A stretch of 64,000 nt of DNA from Mesorhizobium sp. WSM4311 (GTDB lineage Bacteria > Pseudomonadota > Alphaproteobacteria > Rhizobiales > Rhizobiaceae): the NCBI RefSeq assembly GCF_002295115.1, contig NZ_NSFV01000020.1:1-64000 (forward strand). Reading direction: 5' to 3'. The position numbers and the translations under genes were made by a program. Shown here one piece after another: positions 28,884-37,383 of this stretch; positions within the stretch are counted from its first letter, which is position 1, and every line of letters begins with the position of its first letter. The notes under the pieces are model-generated. The model saw only the letters and a list, made by a program, of their open reading frames with translations. It searched no databases and was not told the DNA's origin.

Positions 28884-29945
28884 ATGGGTTACGATCGCGG
28901 CAAGCTCGACGCGTTGCGCCGCAAATATGGCGAGAGCCATGGCGGCGAGATGTTCGACCCGAAATTCCGCAAGGTCGCCGACAAGATCTTCTCCAAGAGC
29001 GGCACAAGACTGGCACCCTATTCCGGCATCCCGACCTTCCTCGCCGCGTCCTATCGCGAAATCGCTGCAGAGAACCCGGATTTCGGCGACCTGCAGGTGG
29101 CCATCATCGGCGTGCCGATGGATCTGGGCGTCACCAACCGGCCGGGCTCGCGCTTCGGGCCGAGGGCGCTGCGCGCCATCGAGCGCATCGGCCCCTACAA
29201 TCATGTGCTGGAATGCGCGCCGACGCACGAGCTTCGCGTCGCCGATATCGGCGACACGCCGTTCCGCAGCCGCTACCGGCTGGAGACCAGCCATGAGGAT
29301 ATCGAGCGCCGCACCAACCAGATCGTCGATGCCGGCGTGCTTCCCCTGTCTGTTGGCGGCGACCATTCGATCAGCCACCCGATCCTGAAGGCCGTCGGCA
29401 AGAAGGCCCCGGTCGGCCTCATCCACATCGACGCCCATTGCGACACCAGCGGCCTGTTCGACATGACCAAGTTCCACCATGGCGGGCCGTTCCGCAACGC
29501 GGTGCTCGACGGCGTGCTGGACCCGACGCGCACCATCCAGATCGGCATTCGCGGCTCGGCCGAATATCTGTGGGAGTTCACCTACGAGTCCGGGATGACC
29601 GTGGTGCACGCCGAGGAGGTGACCGGTCTAGGCATCCCAGCCATCATCGAGAAGGCGCGCAAGATCGTCGGCGACGGGCCGACCTATGTCTCCTTCGACA
29701 TCGACAGCGTCGATCCGGCTTTCGCGCCCGGCACCGGTACGCCGGAAGTCGGCGGGCTGACGACACGCGAAGTGCTCGAGCTGCTGCGCGGTCTCAAGGG
29801 TCTCAACATCGTCGGCGGCGACGTCGTCGAGGTGGCGCCGCAATATGACGCCACCACCAACACCGCGCATGCCGGCGCCCAGGTGCTGTTCGAGATATTG
29901 AGCCTGATGGTGTTCAGCCCGGCCATCACGGGCAAGGGCACCTGA
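28884..29945 (+). CDS. Agmatinase/guanidinobutyrase-type ureohydrolase
   Basis: Protein of 353 residues behind a very strong AGGAGGAG. The binuclear manganese ligands are present: H161 in SVGGDHSIS, D183/H185/D187 in IHIDAHCDT and the pair in SFDIDSVDPAFAPGTGTPEVGG. The family hydrolyses guanidino compounds (agmatine, 4-guanidinobutyrate, 3-guanidinopropionate) to urea and an amine. Which one is not decidable by eye. A polar-amino-acid-type importer follows directly, so the substrate may be imported by it. The divergent LysR gene is the probable regulator. Confidence 0.88.
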   Translation: MGYDRGKLDALRRKYGESHGGEMFDPKFRKVADKIFSKSGTRLAPYSGIPTFLAASYREIAAENPDFGDLQVAIIGVPMDLGVTNRPGSRFGPRALRAIERIGPYNHVLECAPTHELRVADIGDTPFRSRYRLETSHEDIERRTNQIVDAGVLPLSVGGDHSISHPILKAVGKKAPVGLIHIDAHCDTSGLFDMTKFHHGGPFRNAVLDGVLDPTRTIQIGIRGSAEYLWEFTYESGMTVVHAEEVTGLGIPAIIEKARKIVGDGPTYVSFDIDSVDPAFAPGTGTPEVGGLTTREVLELLRGLKGLNIVGGDVVEVAPQYDATTNTAHAGAQVLFEILSLMVFSPAITGKGT

Positions 29946-30024
29946 CACCTGAAACGAAAGGCGGCCGCCGCGCTGGAGCCGGCAGCCGCCTCAAACAATC
30001 AAAGCTTCCAGAAGGGGAATAAAA

Positions 30025-30831
30025 ATGACAATCCACTCGACACTGAAATCATCCATTGCCGCCGTCCTGGTGCTCGGGGCCGGCCTCGGTCTCGCCACCC
30101 AGGCCGCCAATGCCGATGCTCTCGCTGACATCACCAAGGCCGGCACCATCAATGTCGGCGTCTTCGCCGACTTCCCACCCTTCTCCTCGGCCAGCGCCGA
30201 TATGAGCCTCAAGGGCTACGACATGGACGTCGCGCAATACATCGCTGACACGCTCAAGGTGAAGCTCAACCCGGTCGCCGTCACCGGCCAGAACCGCATC
30301 CCCTATCTCAACGACCATCGCGTCGACATACTGATGAGCGTCGGCTACTCGAAGGAGCGCGAGCAGGTCATCGACTTCGCCGCCGCCTACGCGCCCTATT
30401 ACATCGCGGTGATCGGCCCGGCGGCGATGTCGGTCAAAGGCAAGGAAGACCTTGCCGACAAGTCGATCGCCGTCAATCGCGGCACGCTCGAGGACACCTC
30501 GCTGACCGAGGCCGCGCCCGCCTCGGCCGACATCAAGCGCTTCGACAACTACAATTCGGTCATCCAGGCCTTCATCTCCGGGCAGACCCAGCTGATGGTC
30601 GTCGGCAACGATGTCGGCGCCCAGGTGCTGGCCAAGCAGGATGCGCTGAAGCCGGAGCAGAAGTTCCAGCTGCTGACCTCGCCCTCGCATATCGGCCTCA
30701 ACAAGAACGAGGACGGCTTGAAGAAGGCGGTCAACGACGCCATCGCCAAGATGCTGGCCGACGGCAAGCTGGACGAAAGCTCGAAAGCCTGGCTGAAGAC
30801 GCCGCTCAATCCCGACAACCTCAAGGATTGA
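30025..30831 (+). CDS. Polar amino acid-type ABC transporter substrate-binding protein
   Basis: Protein of 268 residues with a cleavable signal (MTIHSTLKSSIAAVLVLGAGLGLATQAANA). The SBP family 3 pattern is clear: LADITKAGTINVGVFADFPPFSSASADMSLKGYDMDVAQYIADTL and NRIPYLNDHRVDILMSVGYSKEREQVIDFAAAY. It captures an amino acid or guanidino compound in the periplasm. The start follows AGAAGGGG. It lies 79 bases after the ureohydrolase and next to two permeases. Confidence 0.92.
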   Translation: MTIHSTLKSSIAAVLVLGAGLGLATQAANADALADITKAGTINVGVFADFPPFSSASADMSLKGYDMDVAQYIADTLKVKLNPVAVTGQNRIPYLNDHRVDILMSVGYSKEREQVIDFAAAYAPYYIAVIGPAAMSVKGKEDLADKSIAVNRGTLEDTSLTEAAPASADIKRFDNYNSVIQAFISGQTQLMVVGNDVGAQVLAKQDALKPEQKFQLLTSPSHIGLNKNEDGLKKAVNDAIAKMLADGKLDESSKAWLKTPLNPDNLKD

Positions 30832-30837
30832 GCCCCC

Positions 30838-31494
30838 GTGGCCTTTGCCTGGCTCCCGGGTGCTTTAGGCGACATCGCGCACGGCGCGGCCACGACGATC
30901 CTGCTGATCGCCGTGACCACACTGGCGGGGACGCTGCTCAGCATCCTGGGCGCCGCCGGACGGCGAAACGGCCCCGCGCTGCTGCGTCACGCCATCGCCT
31001 GGTATGTCGAAGTGATGCGCAACACGCCGTTCCTGGTGCAGCTGTTCTTCATCTTCTTCGGCCTGCCCAGCCTCGGCATCAGGCTCGACCCGATCCTGGC
31101 CGCCATGCTGGCGATGACGCTCAACATGGCGGCCTATACGATCGAGATCGTCGGCGCCGGGCTTGATGCCGTGCCGGGCGGGCAGACGGAAGCCGCCCTG
31201 GCTTTGGGGCTCAGGCCCCGCCAGGTGTTCATCAAGATCGTGCTGCCGCAAGCCCTCAAGATCATTTATCCGGCGCTCACCAGCCAGATTGTCATCATGA
31301 TGCTGGAATCGGCCGTTGTGTCGCAGATCGCGGTGCGCGAGCTGACCTATGAGGCCGACATGCTGCAGGCGCGCACCTTCCGGTCCTTCGAGACCTATTT
31401 CGTCGTGACGCTGGTCTACCTCGCAATGTCGATGGCCTTGCGCCGGCTTCTGGTCACCGGCGGCCGCCGCGCGCTCGGAGCGGGCGTATCATGA
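30838..31494 (+). CDS. Amino acid ABC transporter permease (HisM/HisQ type)
   Basis: Protein of 218 residues from GTG at 30838, six bases after the binding-protein stop. About five transmembrane helices are present, with YVEVMRNTPFLVQLFFIFFGLPSLGI and the EAA loop (GLDAVPGGQTEAALALGLRPRQVFIKIVLPQALKIIYPAL) of the His/Glu/Gln/Arg permease family. It overlaps the next permease by four bases, making a heterodimeric pore. No ATPase gene follows. Confidence 0.92.
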   Translation: MAFAWLPGALGDIAHGAATTILLIAVTTLAGTLLSILGAAGRRNGPALLRHAIAWYVEVMRNTPFLVQLFFIFFGLPSLGIRLDPILAAMLAMTLNMAAYTIEIVGAGLDAVPGGQTEAALALGLRPRQVFIKIVLPQALKIIYPALTSQIVIMMLESAVVSQIAVRELTYEADMLQARTFRSFETYFVVTLVYLAMSMALRRLLVTGGRRALGAGVS

Positions 31495-32138
31495 TCGAGT
31501 TCACTTTCTGGGACATCGTGCGCAACCTTCTGTTGGCCACACGCTGGACGGTGCTGCTGTCGCTGGCCGCTTTTGTCGGCGGCGCGCTGGTCGGCATGGC
31601 GGTGCTGTTCTTCCGGATCTCCAAGCATAAATGGAGGCGGCGCCTTGCCTCGGGCTACATCGCCCTGTTCCAGGGCACGCCGCTGTTGATGCAGCTGTTC
31701 CTGATGTTCTTCGGTCTGCCGATGCTCGGCCTGCGCATCGAGCCCTGGACCGCGGCGGTGCTCGGCCTGACCTTCTTCGCCAGCGCCTATCTCGCCGAGA
31801 TCTGGCGCTCCGGCGTCGATGCCTTGCCGCGCGGCCAGTGGGACGCCGGCGCCAGCCTCGGCCTGCACTATCTGCAGGAGCTCAGGCTGATCATCCTGCC
31901 GCAGGCATTCTCGATCACCCGCGCGCCGACGGTCGGCTTCCTGGTGCAGCTGATCAAGTCGACCGCGCTGACCTCGATCATCGGCTTCGAGGAACTGGTG
32001 CGGACCTCCAACGCCATCAACAACGCCACCTTCGAGCCGTTCAAGGTCTATGGGCTGGTGGCGCTGATCTTCTTCCTCATGTGCTTCCCGCTGACGCAAT
32101 ATGCCCGTTCGCTCGAAAAGCGCGCGGCGGTCCGCTAG
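31491..32138 (+). CDS. Amino acid ABC transporter permease (second subunit)
   Basis: Protein of 215 residues overlapping the previous permease by ATGA. Its motifs are ALFQGTPLLMQLFLMFFGLPMLGL and the EAA loop SGVDALPRGQWDAGASLGLHYLQELRLIILPQAFSITRAPTVGF. It is the last gene of the ureohydrolase-importer operon on this strand. The importer's ATP-binding subunit must be supplied from elsewhere or shared. Confidence 0.92.
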   Translation: MIEFTFWDIVRNLLLATRWTVLLSLAAFVGGALVGMAVLFFRISKHKWRRRLASGYIALFQGTPLLMQLFLMFFGLPMLGLRIEPWTAAVLGLTFFASAYLAEIWRSGVDALPRGQWDAGASLGLHYLQELRLIILPQAFSITRAPTVGFLVQLIKSTALTSIIGFEELVRTSNAINNATFEPFKVYGLVALIFFLMCFPLTQYARSLEKRAAVR

Positions 32139-32173
32139 GTCCAGGCGGAATAACCGAGATGGAGTGGACAACG

Positions 32174-32209
32174 GGCTTGTCCGCTTCTCGCGATCAGCAG
32201 GGACAAGCC
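32174..32209. terminator. Inverted repeat between convergent genes
   Basis: GGCTTGTCC (32174-32182) pairs with GGACAAGCC (32201-32209), between the permease stop (32138) and the convergent AraC stop (32223). Position and symmetry suit a bidirectional transcription end; there is no long T-run. Confidence 0.45.
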
Positions 32210-32222
32210 GCTATCCCACTCG

Positions 32223-33107
32223 CTATTTCAGAGGCAGGAAGAGTTCGACGACCACTTCGTGCAGCGGGCCCTCCGCGAGGCGGGACAGCCAGCGCTGGCA
32301 ATAGACCGGAAAGTCCCGCACTTCCTCGCCGCTGGCCGGAAGCCATTCACGATAAAGGTAGAGTGCTGCGGGTTCGAGATTGTTGGTGTTGCCGGGGTAG
32401 CGCAGCACCGCGCAGCGTCCGCCGGGGATCACGCCGGCCTTCATCTGCCCGTCCTTCTCATCGATCGGCCGATCGGTCCCGACACAAATGTCCATGCTGT
32501 AGTCGGCCGCGATCGCGGGCTCCCTTTCGGAACGGAAGACGTTGAAGGTCGGGCTTGTCTCGGGCGACAAGCCCGCGGCCTTGCGCCAGGCGATGAACCG
32601 CTGGATGGTGTCCTGGAGTGTCGCCCGGTCGCCGCGATGCTCCATGATCGCCACCGGTGTGGGCGGTACATCGCGGATCGTCACGTCGTCGTGGTCAAAG
32701 ATGATCTGCATGAGCGTGTTCCTTGCTTTGTCGAAAGGCCCGAAGGCCATGAGCCACGCCCCCCAGTCGGGAGATTTCCGAAACGACGAAGGCGACTGTC
32801 CGAACCGTTGCCGAAAGGCGCGGGCGAAGGCATCCGGTGCGTCGTACCCGGCATCCATCGCTATATCGGTGACGCTTTGGGCATCGCTCGCCGCAAGCCT
32901 GTGCGAAGCGCGCTTCATGCGGGCGAGTTGGACGTAGCGATGCACGGACAGCCCGAAGGTGGCCATGAATTGCCGGTGGAAATGGAATTTCGAGAACGCC
33001 GCGACGCCGCTCAACGCTTCCAGGCCCAGATCGCCGTCCAGATGCTGGTCTATGTGGTCCAGCACCCGCTGCATCCGGGCATGATAGTTTTCAACGGACG
33101 CCTTCAC
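32223..33107 (-). CDS. AraC family regulator with GyrI-like effector domain
   Basis: Protein of 294 residues from GTG at 33107 behind GGAGGAAGAG. The N-terminal AraC-type double helix-turn-helix has DLGLEALSGVAAFSKFHFHRQFMATFGLSVHRYVQLARM and VTDIAMDAGYDAPDAFARAFRQRFGQSPSSFR. The C-terminal half is the GyrI-like small-molecule-binding domain (VTIRDVPPTPVAIMEHRGD ... GGRCAVLRYPG ... LPASGEEVRDFPVYCQRW). The layout (DNA-binding domain first, GyrI-like second) is as in Rob/SbmC-related regulators, which sense drugs or toxic compounds. The target is unknown. Confidence 0.92.
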   Translation of the reverse strand: MKASVENYHARMQRVLDHIDQHLDGDLGLEALSGVAAFSKFHFHRQFMATFGLSVHRYVQLARMKRASHRLAASDAQSVTDIAMDAGYDAPDAFARAFRQRFGQSPSSFRKSPDWGAWLMAFGPFDKARNTLMQIIFDHDDVTIRDVPPTPVAIMEHRGDRATLQDTIQRFIAWRKAAGLSPETSPTFNVFRSEREPAIAADYSMDICVGTDRPIDEKDGQMKAGVIPGGRCAVLRYPGNTNNLEPAALYLYREWLPASGEEVRDFPVYCQRWLSRLAEGPLHEVVVELFLPLK

Positions 33108-33281
33108 CGTCTCTTCCTCCGTGGCAGCACCAGATAGGCGCTACCAGATATGTCACGCTCGACCGATCTTGCGCTTTGGCCTGGTCGGTTTCCCTGTCTT
33201 CACCACGCAACCCTGATTTGCGGTAGGCCGTGCCGCGCTTCAAGGTGAGCGCAACGGCTTCGGGAGGGAGGGGCTCTGGCG

Positions 33282-33587
33282 ATGCAGGCGAAATATCGTG
33301 TCGCTCCCGCGGGCCTCTTTGCCTTTTGGATGACACAGCCGGCCGCGGCAACCTCCCAGGAACCCGATCGCGTCAGCATAGCGGCCGACGGCAAGAACGT
33401 GCCGGCGACGCTGGACGCAATGCTGTTCAAACCGCGGGGGCAAGGGCCGTTTCCGGCGGTCGTGGCCATGCATGGCTGCCGCGGCCTGTGGAGCAGCAAG
33501 AACGGCGCGGAGTTCAGCCCGCGCCATGCCGATTGGGGCCGGCGCCTGGCCGCTCTCGGCAGGCTACGGCGAAGTCGCCGAGCCTGA
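33282..33587 (+). pseudogene. Truncated dienelactone hydrolase-family gene
   Basis: Residues 24-93 match the start of secreted dienelactone hydrolase-like proteins: VSIAADGKNVPATLDAMLFKPRGQGPFPAVVAMHGCRGLW and PRHADWGRRLAALG. In the family this is followed by the second strand and the nucleophile motif; here the frame instead runs into repeat copy 2 at 33561 and ends RLRRSRRA. The Cys/Ser nucleophile, Asp and His of the alpha/beta hydrolase are therefore absent. The remaining part was not found elsewhere in the window. Insertion or deletion at the repeat boundary is the likely cause. Confidence 0.72.
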
Positions 33588-33618
33588 CCGCTGCGCCCTT
33601 TTCCTGGAATTGCTCTAG
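33561..33618 (-). repeat. Intergenic palindromic repeat, copy 2 (partial, reverse)
   Basis: Read on the minus strand this begins CTAGAGCAATTCC (from 33618) and continues AGGCTCGGCGACTTCGCC, matching copy 3 at 37294-37383. The far end is missing; it stops where the truncated dienelactone hydrolase begins. Its TAG is the stop codon of the autotransporter gene. Confidence 0.78.
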
Positions 33619-36600
33619 AATGCTACTTTGAGGCCGAGCTTGGCGCCGAGCGTTGAACTGTCGGTGGACCACTTTCCCCGCACTTCGCCGTTCAGTGTCG
33701 TGGCTTCCGTCATCTTCAGGTTGAAGCCGGTCGACAGCGCGGCCGAAAAGTCGGCGTCATCGAAGTTTACCTTTCTTGTGTCGATTTCCGTGGTGTTCTT
33801 CGCCCCAAACCGTTGCTGCAGTTCCAACCGCGCGTAGGGGCTGAAGACCATGGCGTTTTCCAGCTTGAAATCACCATAGATGCCGGGCGCAAACTGCACG
33901 GCACCGAAGGAAATCCTGCTCTGGCCAAATTCGTTGCCGCCGCTGTCCGTATACGAATCCCCCTTGAAGGTGACGCCGAGCAGTCCACCGCGAAGGTCGA
34001 ACCGTGTGCGGTCCCCGAGCCTGAAGATGTGGCCGACCGACCCCGTGACGGCGTAACCTTGCGTATCGTAGCTGCCGGTCGTGTCGAGCACGCCGTTACT
34101 CACATCCGTGTTGCCGATAAACGCCGACGCCGACACCAGCGCGTAGTTGTAGTCCTGGCGGAACAGCGCATAGCCGCCGAACATGCCGCTGCGGTTCCTG
34201 CCGCCGCCAATGTCGACAAAGCCCTGGAACGGATCGAGCCCGACATCGGTGGAGGCGTAGCCGGCGAAAAGGCCGAGGTTGAGCCCGTATTTGGTATCGA
34301 AGCCGAAATGCTTCGCCGCATTGAAATCCAGGCTGATGGCGGCCGAGAAATCGTCGGCGCCGAAAGTCGGGCCGACGCCGCTGAAGCCGCCGTCTGAAAC
34401 ATCGTAGCCATCATGCTCGGTATGGGCGAATTGGCCCGACGCGAACACGCCGAAGGACGGCGAGATCGCGATTCTCGCAGAGCCGTTGGCCAATGCCAGG
34501 TCCGCGTCCAGCGCATCCTTGTTGATGCCGTAGAGCGCGTCCACCGCAACGTCCACGATACTGGCGTTGACGGCGCTGTCGGGTGCCGTGGCGATGCCGA
34601 AACCGGCGGGCGTTGCCCGGATCAACAGGGAGCCGTCCGGCGCCTCCAGTACGGAATAGGTGAACAAGGCGCCGGGTGTTCCGGGGATGCCGGTTATGGT
34701 GAAGGTGCCCGTCACGGGGGCGCCCGTCGACACGATGATCGGAATGTCGGTCTGGCCGGTGAAATTCGGCGCTCCGATCAGATTGACGTTGACGACGTTT
34801 GCCCCGGTTGCCGCGAATGCCGCGGCGACCAGATGATCCGCCTGCCCCGTCTGTTGATTTAGATCCAACGCGATTGTCGAGTTGTTGAGCGTGATGCCGC
34901 CCAATGTGAGGACATCACCCGCCGTGCCGTTCATCATGTTGATGGTCGCGTTCGTGGCGGTGACCGCGCCGGTCAAGGTAATGTTGCCGGGGGCATAAAG
35001 GGTCGAGCCGGGGCCGAGCAGCAGATTGTTGATCTGCTGCATCGTGCCGGGTGCGAAGGCGAGCGTCGCGTTGCTTAACGCGACATTGTCGAAGCCAACG
35101 AAATTCTCGGTCTTGCTGCCGCCGGCGGCAAGGTCGACGTCGCTGATTTGGGCATTGGCGCCGATGCCGCTGAAGGTGACGCCGTTGGCGAGGTTCAAGG
35201 GATCGATCGAGCCGATATTGTCGATGACCAGCGTGTCTGCGCCGATGCCACTGACATTGCCGGTCACCGTGCCGCCATGCAGTTCGACGTGCTGCCCATT
35301 GATGCCGCCATTGACCGCGCCGCCGGTCAGCCCGACCGTCTCGGCGTCGACGTTGCCGTTGATCGTGCCGCCGGATATTGCGATGCTGTCGCCGTCGCCG
35401 CCATCGCCGGTGACATTGCCGTTGACGGTGCCGCCGGAAACTGTGACGGCATCGTTTCCGGCGCCGCCGCCGACATTGCCGTTAACCGTGCCACCGCTCA
35501 TCTGGACGATGTCGGCGCCGTCGCCCAGGTCGATTCCCTTCGGCGCCGCAGCCGTGCCGATCGTGCCGCTCTTGAAGATGATCGTATCGTTTCCAGCGAG
35601 AACGGAGACGAAGCCGTTGACCCGGGCGCCGTCGATCGTGACCGTGTCGTTGCCGGCTTCAGCGTCGTTATCGTCTCCCAAAACATCGCCACCCACCATT
35701 GCGCCGTTCGTAAGGGATATGACGTCGTTTCCGGCGCCGCCGTTCACGTAGGTGGCAATGCTGCCGCCGCTGATATCCAGCGTATCGGTGCCGTCGCCGC
35801 CGCTGACGCCGCCGGCGAGCGTGCCGCCGGTCATGGTGAAGTTGTCGTCGCCACCTTCGAGACCGACCGAATCGCTTCCTGTCCCGTCGTCGCCCGGATC
35901 CACGCCGATATGGGCAGTGCCGGAGATTGTCACCTTGTCGGCCTGGCTACCGGCAAAGATCGAACCGTCGATCGTGCCGCCGCTGACGTCATAGGTGTTG
36001 CCGCCTCCTTCGCCCAAAACCGAACCGGTGACGTGACCCGCGCTCATATTGAAAATATCGGAACCGTCGGCGAGGTCGACATTGGCCCGCTCGGCGGTCG
36101 TCCCGACGGTGCCGCCATTGATATTGACGGTATCGTTGCCGGCGTTGCCGAATATATTGCCGTCAATGGCAGCGAGGCCGGTGACCGTGACCGTATCGTT
36201 GCCGTCGGCGCCGTCCACATTGCCGGCAACGGTGCCGCCGTCGACCTCGATGGTGTCGTTTCCGGCGCCGCCGTCCACGCCTGCGACATTGCCGCCGCCG
36301 ATGCTGACGGTATCGTTGCCATCGCCGCCTGAGATGAGTCCGGTGGTTGGCGCGCTGAATACGGCGGTGCCGCCGGTGATCGCGACGCCAACCGATATCC
36401 TGTCCTGGCCCGCGCCACCGTCTACATCGCCGACCGTCGTACGGTCGCCGGTGATGGTTGCGGTGTCGGCCCCGTCCCCAAGCTCGATGTTGAGAATCCT
36501 GCCGCTCTCGATTGTGACCGAATCGTCGCCTGCGCCGGTGTCGAGATTGGCCTGGACGTCGGGTGCGAACGGATCCCCCAGGTAATCGCCGTCAGACATC

Positions 36601-37058
36601 AGAAACCGGTCGTTTCCGCCAAGCAGTTCGATGGTTCCGATCGTGGGTTCAAGAGAGGGTGTTACCGGTGTCGTTATCGGTGGAAGACCGCTGACGACCG
36701 GCGTCGAATCCGCGCTGTCGGTTATGATGCCGCCGAAAATATTCACGACGTCATCGCCGTTGCCGTCGTAGTCGTGGACGATGACGGTTGACGAACTGTT
36801 GTCCAGTCCGGTGTACCCGGTGAACCGGGTCGTGAACACGCCGTCGACGTCCTGAGAGTCTCCCGTCGTCCTGCACTCGACGGTGACCGACTTCGTGTCT
36901 ATCGTGTTTACGGTTGCAACGCCTGAGCCGGTTGTTGTCGTGGTGCTGTCCGGGGTCGCGGTGCAGGCCGCCGCGTCAGATACCTCGAAGACAAATGCCG
37001 CCGTCAGCGCCAGCAGCGAAACGCCAGCCAACTGACAAGCTCTGTTTGATATGCGCAT
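33615..37058 (-). CDS. Autotransporter (type Va) with RTX-like glycine/aspartate passenger repeats
   Basis: Protein of 1147 residues. A signal peptide (VSLLALTAAFVFEVSDAAA) is followed by a passenger with dozens of units like GGAGNDTVTVSGGTVNGNV at roughly residues 90-620, predicted as a beta-solenoid. A linker precedes the C-terminal barrel (about 860-1147), which has alternating aromatic strands and ends in LGLKVAF with terminal Phe, as needed for outer-membrane insertion. The GGxGNDT units resemble RTX calcium-binding nonapeptides, unusual for a type V protein. Repeat copies 2 and 3 bracket the gene and copy 2 supplies its stop. A surface adhesin-like role is inferred. Confidence 0.88.
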   Translation of the reverse strand: MRISNRACQLAGVSLLALTAAFVFEVSDAAACTATPDSTTTTTGSGVATVNTIDTKSVTVECRTTGDSQDVDGVFTTRFTGYTGLDNSSSTVIVHDYDGNGDDVVNIFGGIITDSADSTPVVSGLPPITTPVTPSLEPTIGTIELLGGNDRFLMSDGDYLGDPFAPDVQANLDTGAGDDSVTIESGRILNIELGDGADTATITGDRTTVGDVDGGAGQDRISVGVAITGGTAVFSAPTTGLISGGDGNDTVSIGGGNVAGVDGGAGNDTIEVDGGTVAGNVDGADGNDTVTVTGLAAIDGNIFGNAGNDTVNINGGTVGTTAERANVDLADGSDIFNMSAGHVTGSVLGEGGGNTYDVSGGTIDGSIFAGSQADKVTISGTAHIGVDPGDDGTGSDSVGLEGGDDNFTMTGGTLAGGVSGGDGTDTLDISGGSIATYVNGGAGNDVISLTNGAMVGGDVLGDDNDAEAGNDTVTIDGARVNGFVSVLAGNDTIIFKSGTIGTAAAPKGIDLGDGADIVQMSGGTVNGNVGGGAGNDAVTVSGGTVNGNVTGDGGDGDSIAISGGTINGNVDAETVGLTGGAVNGGINGQHVELHGGTVTGNVSGIGADTLVIDNIGSIDPLNLANGVTFSGIGANAQISDVDLAAGGSKTENFVGFDNVALSNATLAFAPGTMQQINNLLLGPGSTLYAPGNITLTGAVTATNATINMMNGTAGDVLTLGGITLNNSTIALDLNQQTGQADHLVAAAFAATGANVVNVNLIGAPNFTGQTDIPIIVSTGAPVTGTFTITGIPGTPGALFTYSVLEAPDGSLLIRATPAGFGIATAPDSAVNASIVDVAVDALYGINKDALDADLALANGSARIAISPSFGVFASGQFAHTEHDGYDVSDGGFSGVGPTFGADDFSAAISLDFNAAKHFGFDTKYGLNLGLFAGYASTDVGLDPFQGFVDIGGGRNRSGMFGGYALFRQDYNYALVSASAFIGNTDVSNGVLDTTGSYDTQGYAVTGSVGHIFRLGDRTRFDLRGGLLGVTFKGDSYTDSGGNEFGQSRISFGAVQFAPGIYGDFKLENAMVFSPYARLELQQRFGAKNTTEIDTRKVNFDDADFSAALSTGFNLKMTEATTLNGEVRGKWSTDSSTLGAKLGLKVAF

Positions 37059-37379
37059 TTCACCCCCGCCTGATGAAAATCGACATCAGTAACAATAGGC
37101 CGGTCAAAATCGCATCGGCGACCCGGCGACCCGGCGTAAGCGGCGTAAGCGGCGTAACTGTACGCGGTGCGCTGATTTACGGCAATGAGTTGGCGCCGCG
37201 CCTTCGGCAATTGTCGGGCTATTGTTACCGCGAGGCCACTGCTCAAGACTTGAAGCGACTTTATTGGAGCGTCAACGCTCCGGAATATGATATCTAGAGC
37301 AATTCCGGGAAAAGTGCGTAACGGGCTAGGCTCGGCGACTTCGCCCTAGCCTTTACGCCCGAATTGCGTAAAAAAGGCT
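37059..37379. other. Upstream region of the autotransporter; tandem repeats and repeat copy 3
   Basis: These 321 bases hold no convincing gene. They contain the autotransporter's ribosome site (GGGGGTGA), the short tandem repeats at 37116-37158, an AT-rich stretch around 37205-37300 suited to a promoter, and most of repeat copy 3. Confidence 0.6.
37116..37158. repeat. Short tandem repeats upstream of the autotransporter
   Basis: CGGCGACC occurs twice (37116-37131). It is followed by three 9-base units, CGGCGTAAG, CGGCGTAAG and CGGCGTAAC (37132-37158). The array starts 58 bases above the ATG at 37058, in the 5' region, so changes in copy number could alter promoter or leader spacing. Confidence 0.8.
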
Positions 37380-37383
37380 CTAG
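37294..37383 (+). repeat. Intergenic palindromic repeat, copy 3
   Basis: A 90-base element with ends CTAGAGC (37294-37300) and GCTCTAG (37377-37383). It has an internal hairpin GGCTAGG/CCTAGCC enclosing GGCG/CGCC. On the minus strand its right end reads TAGAGCCTTTTTT, giving both the stop codon and a T-run after the glycosyltransferase-like gene, so it may also terminate transcription. Confidence 0.8.

Noticed and set aside
33615-37058. Periodic GGC/GCC-rich repeats resembling a CRISPR or satellite array
   Set aside because: The repeats are irregular in length, stay in frame and encode GGxGNDT protein units.
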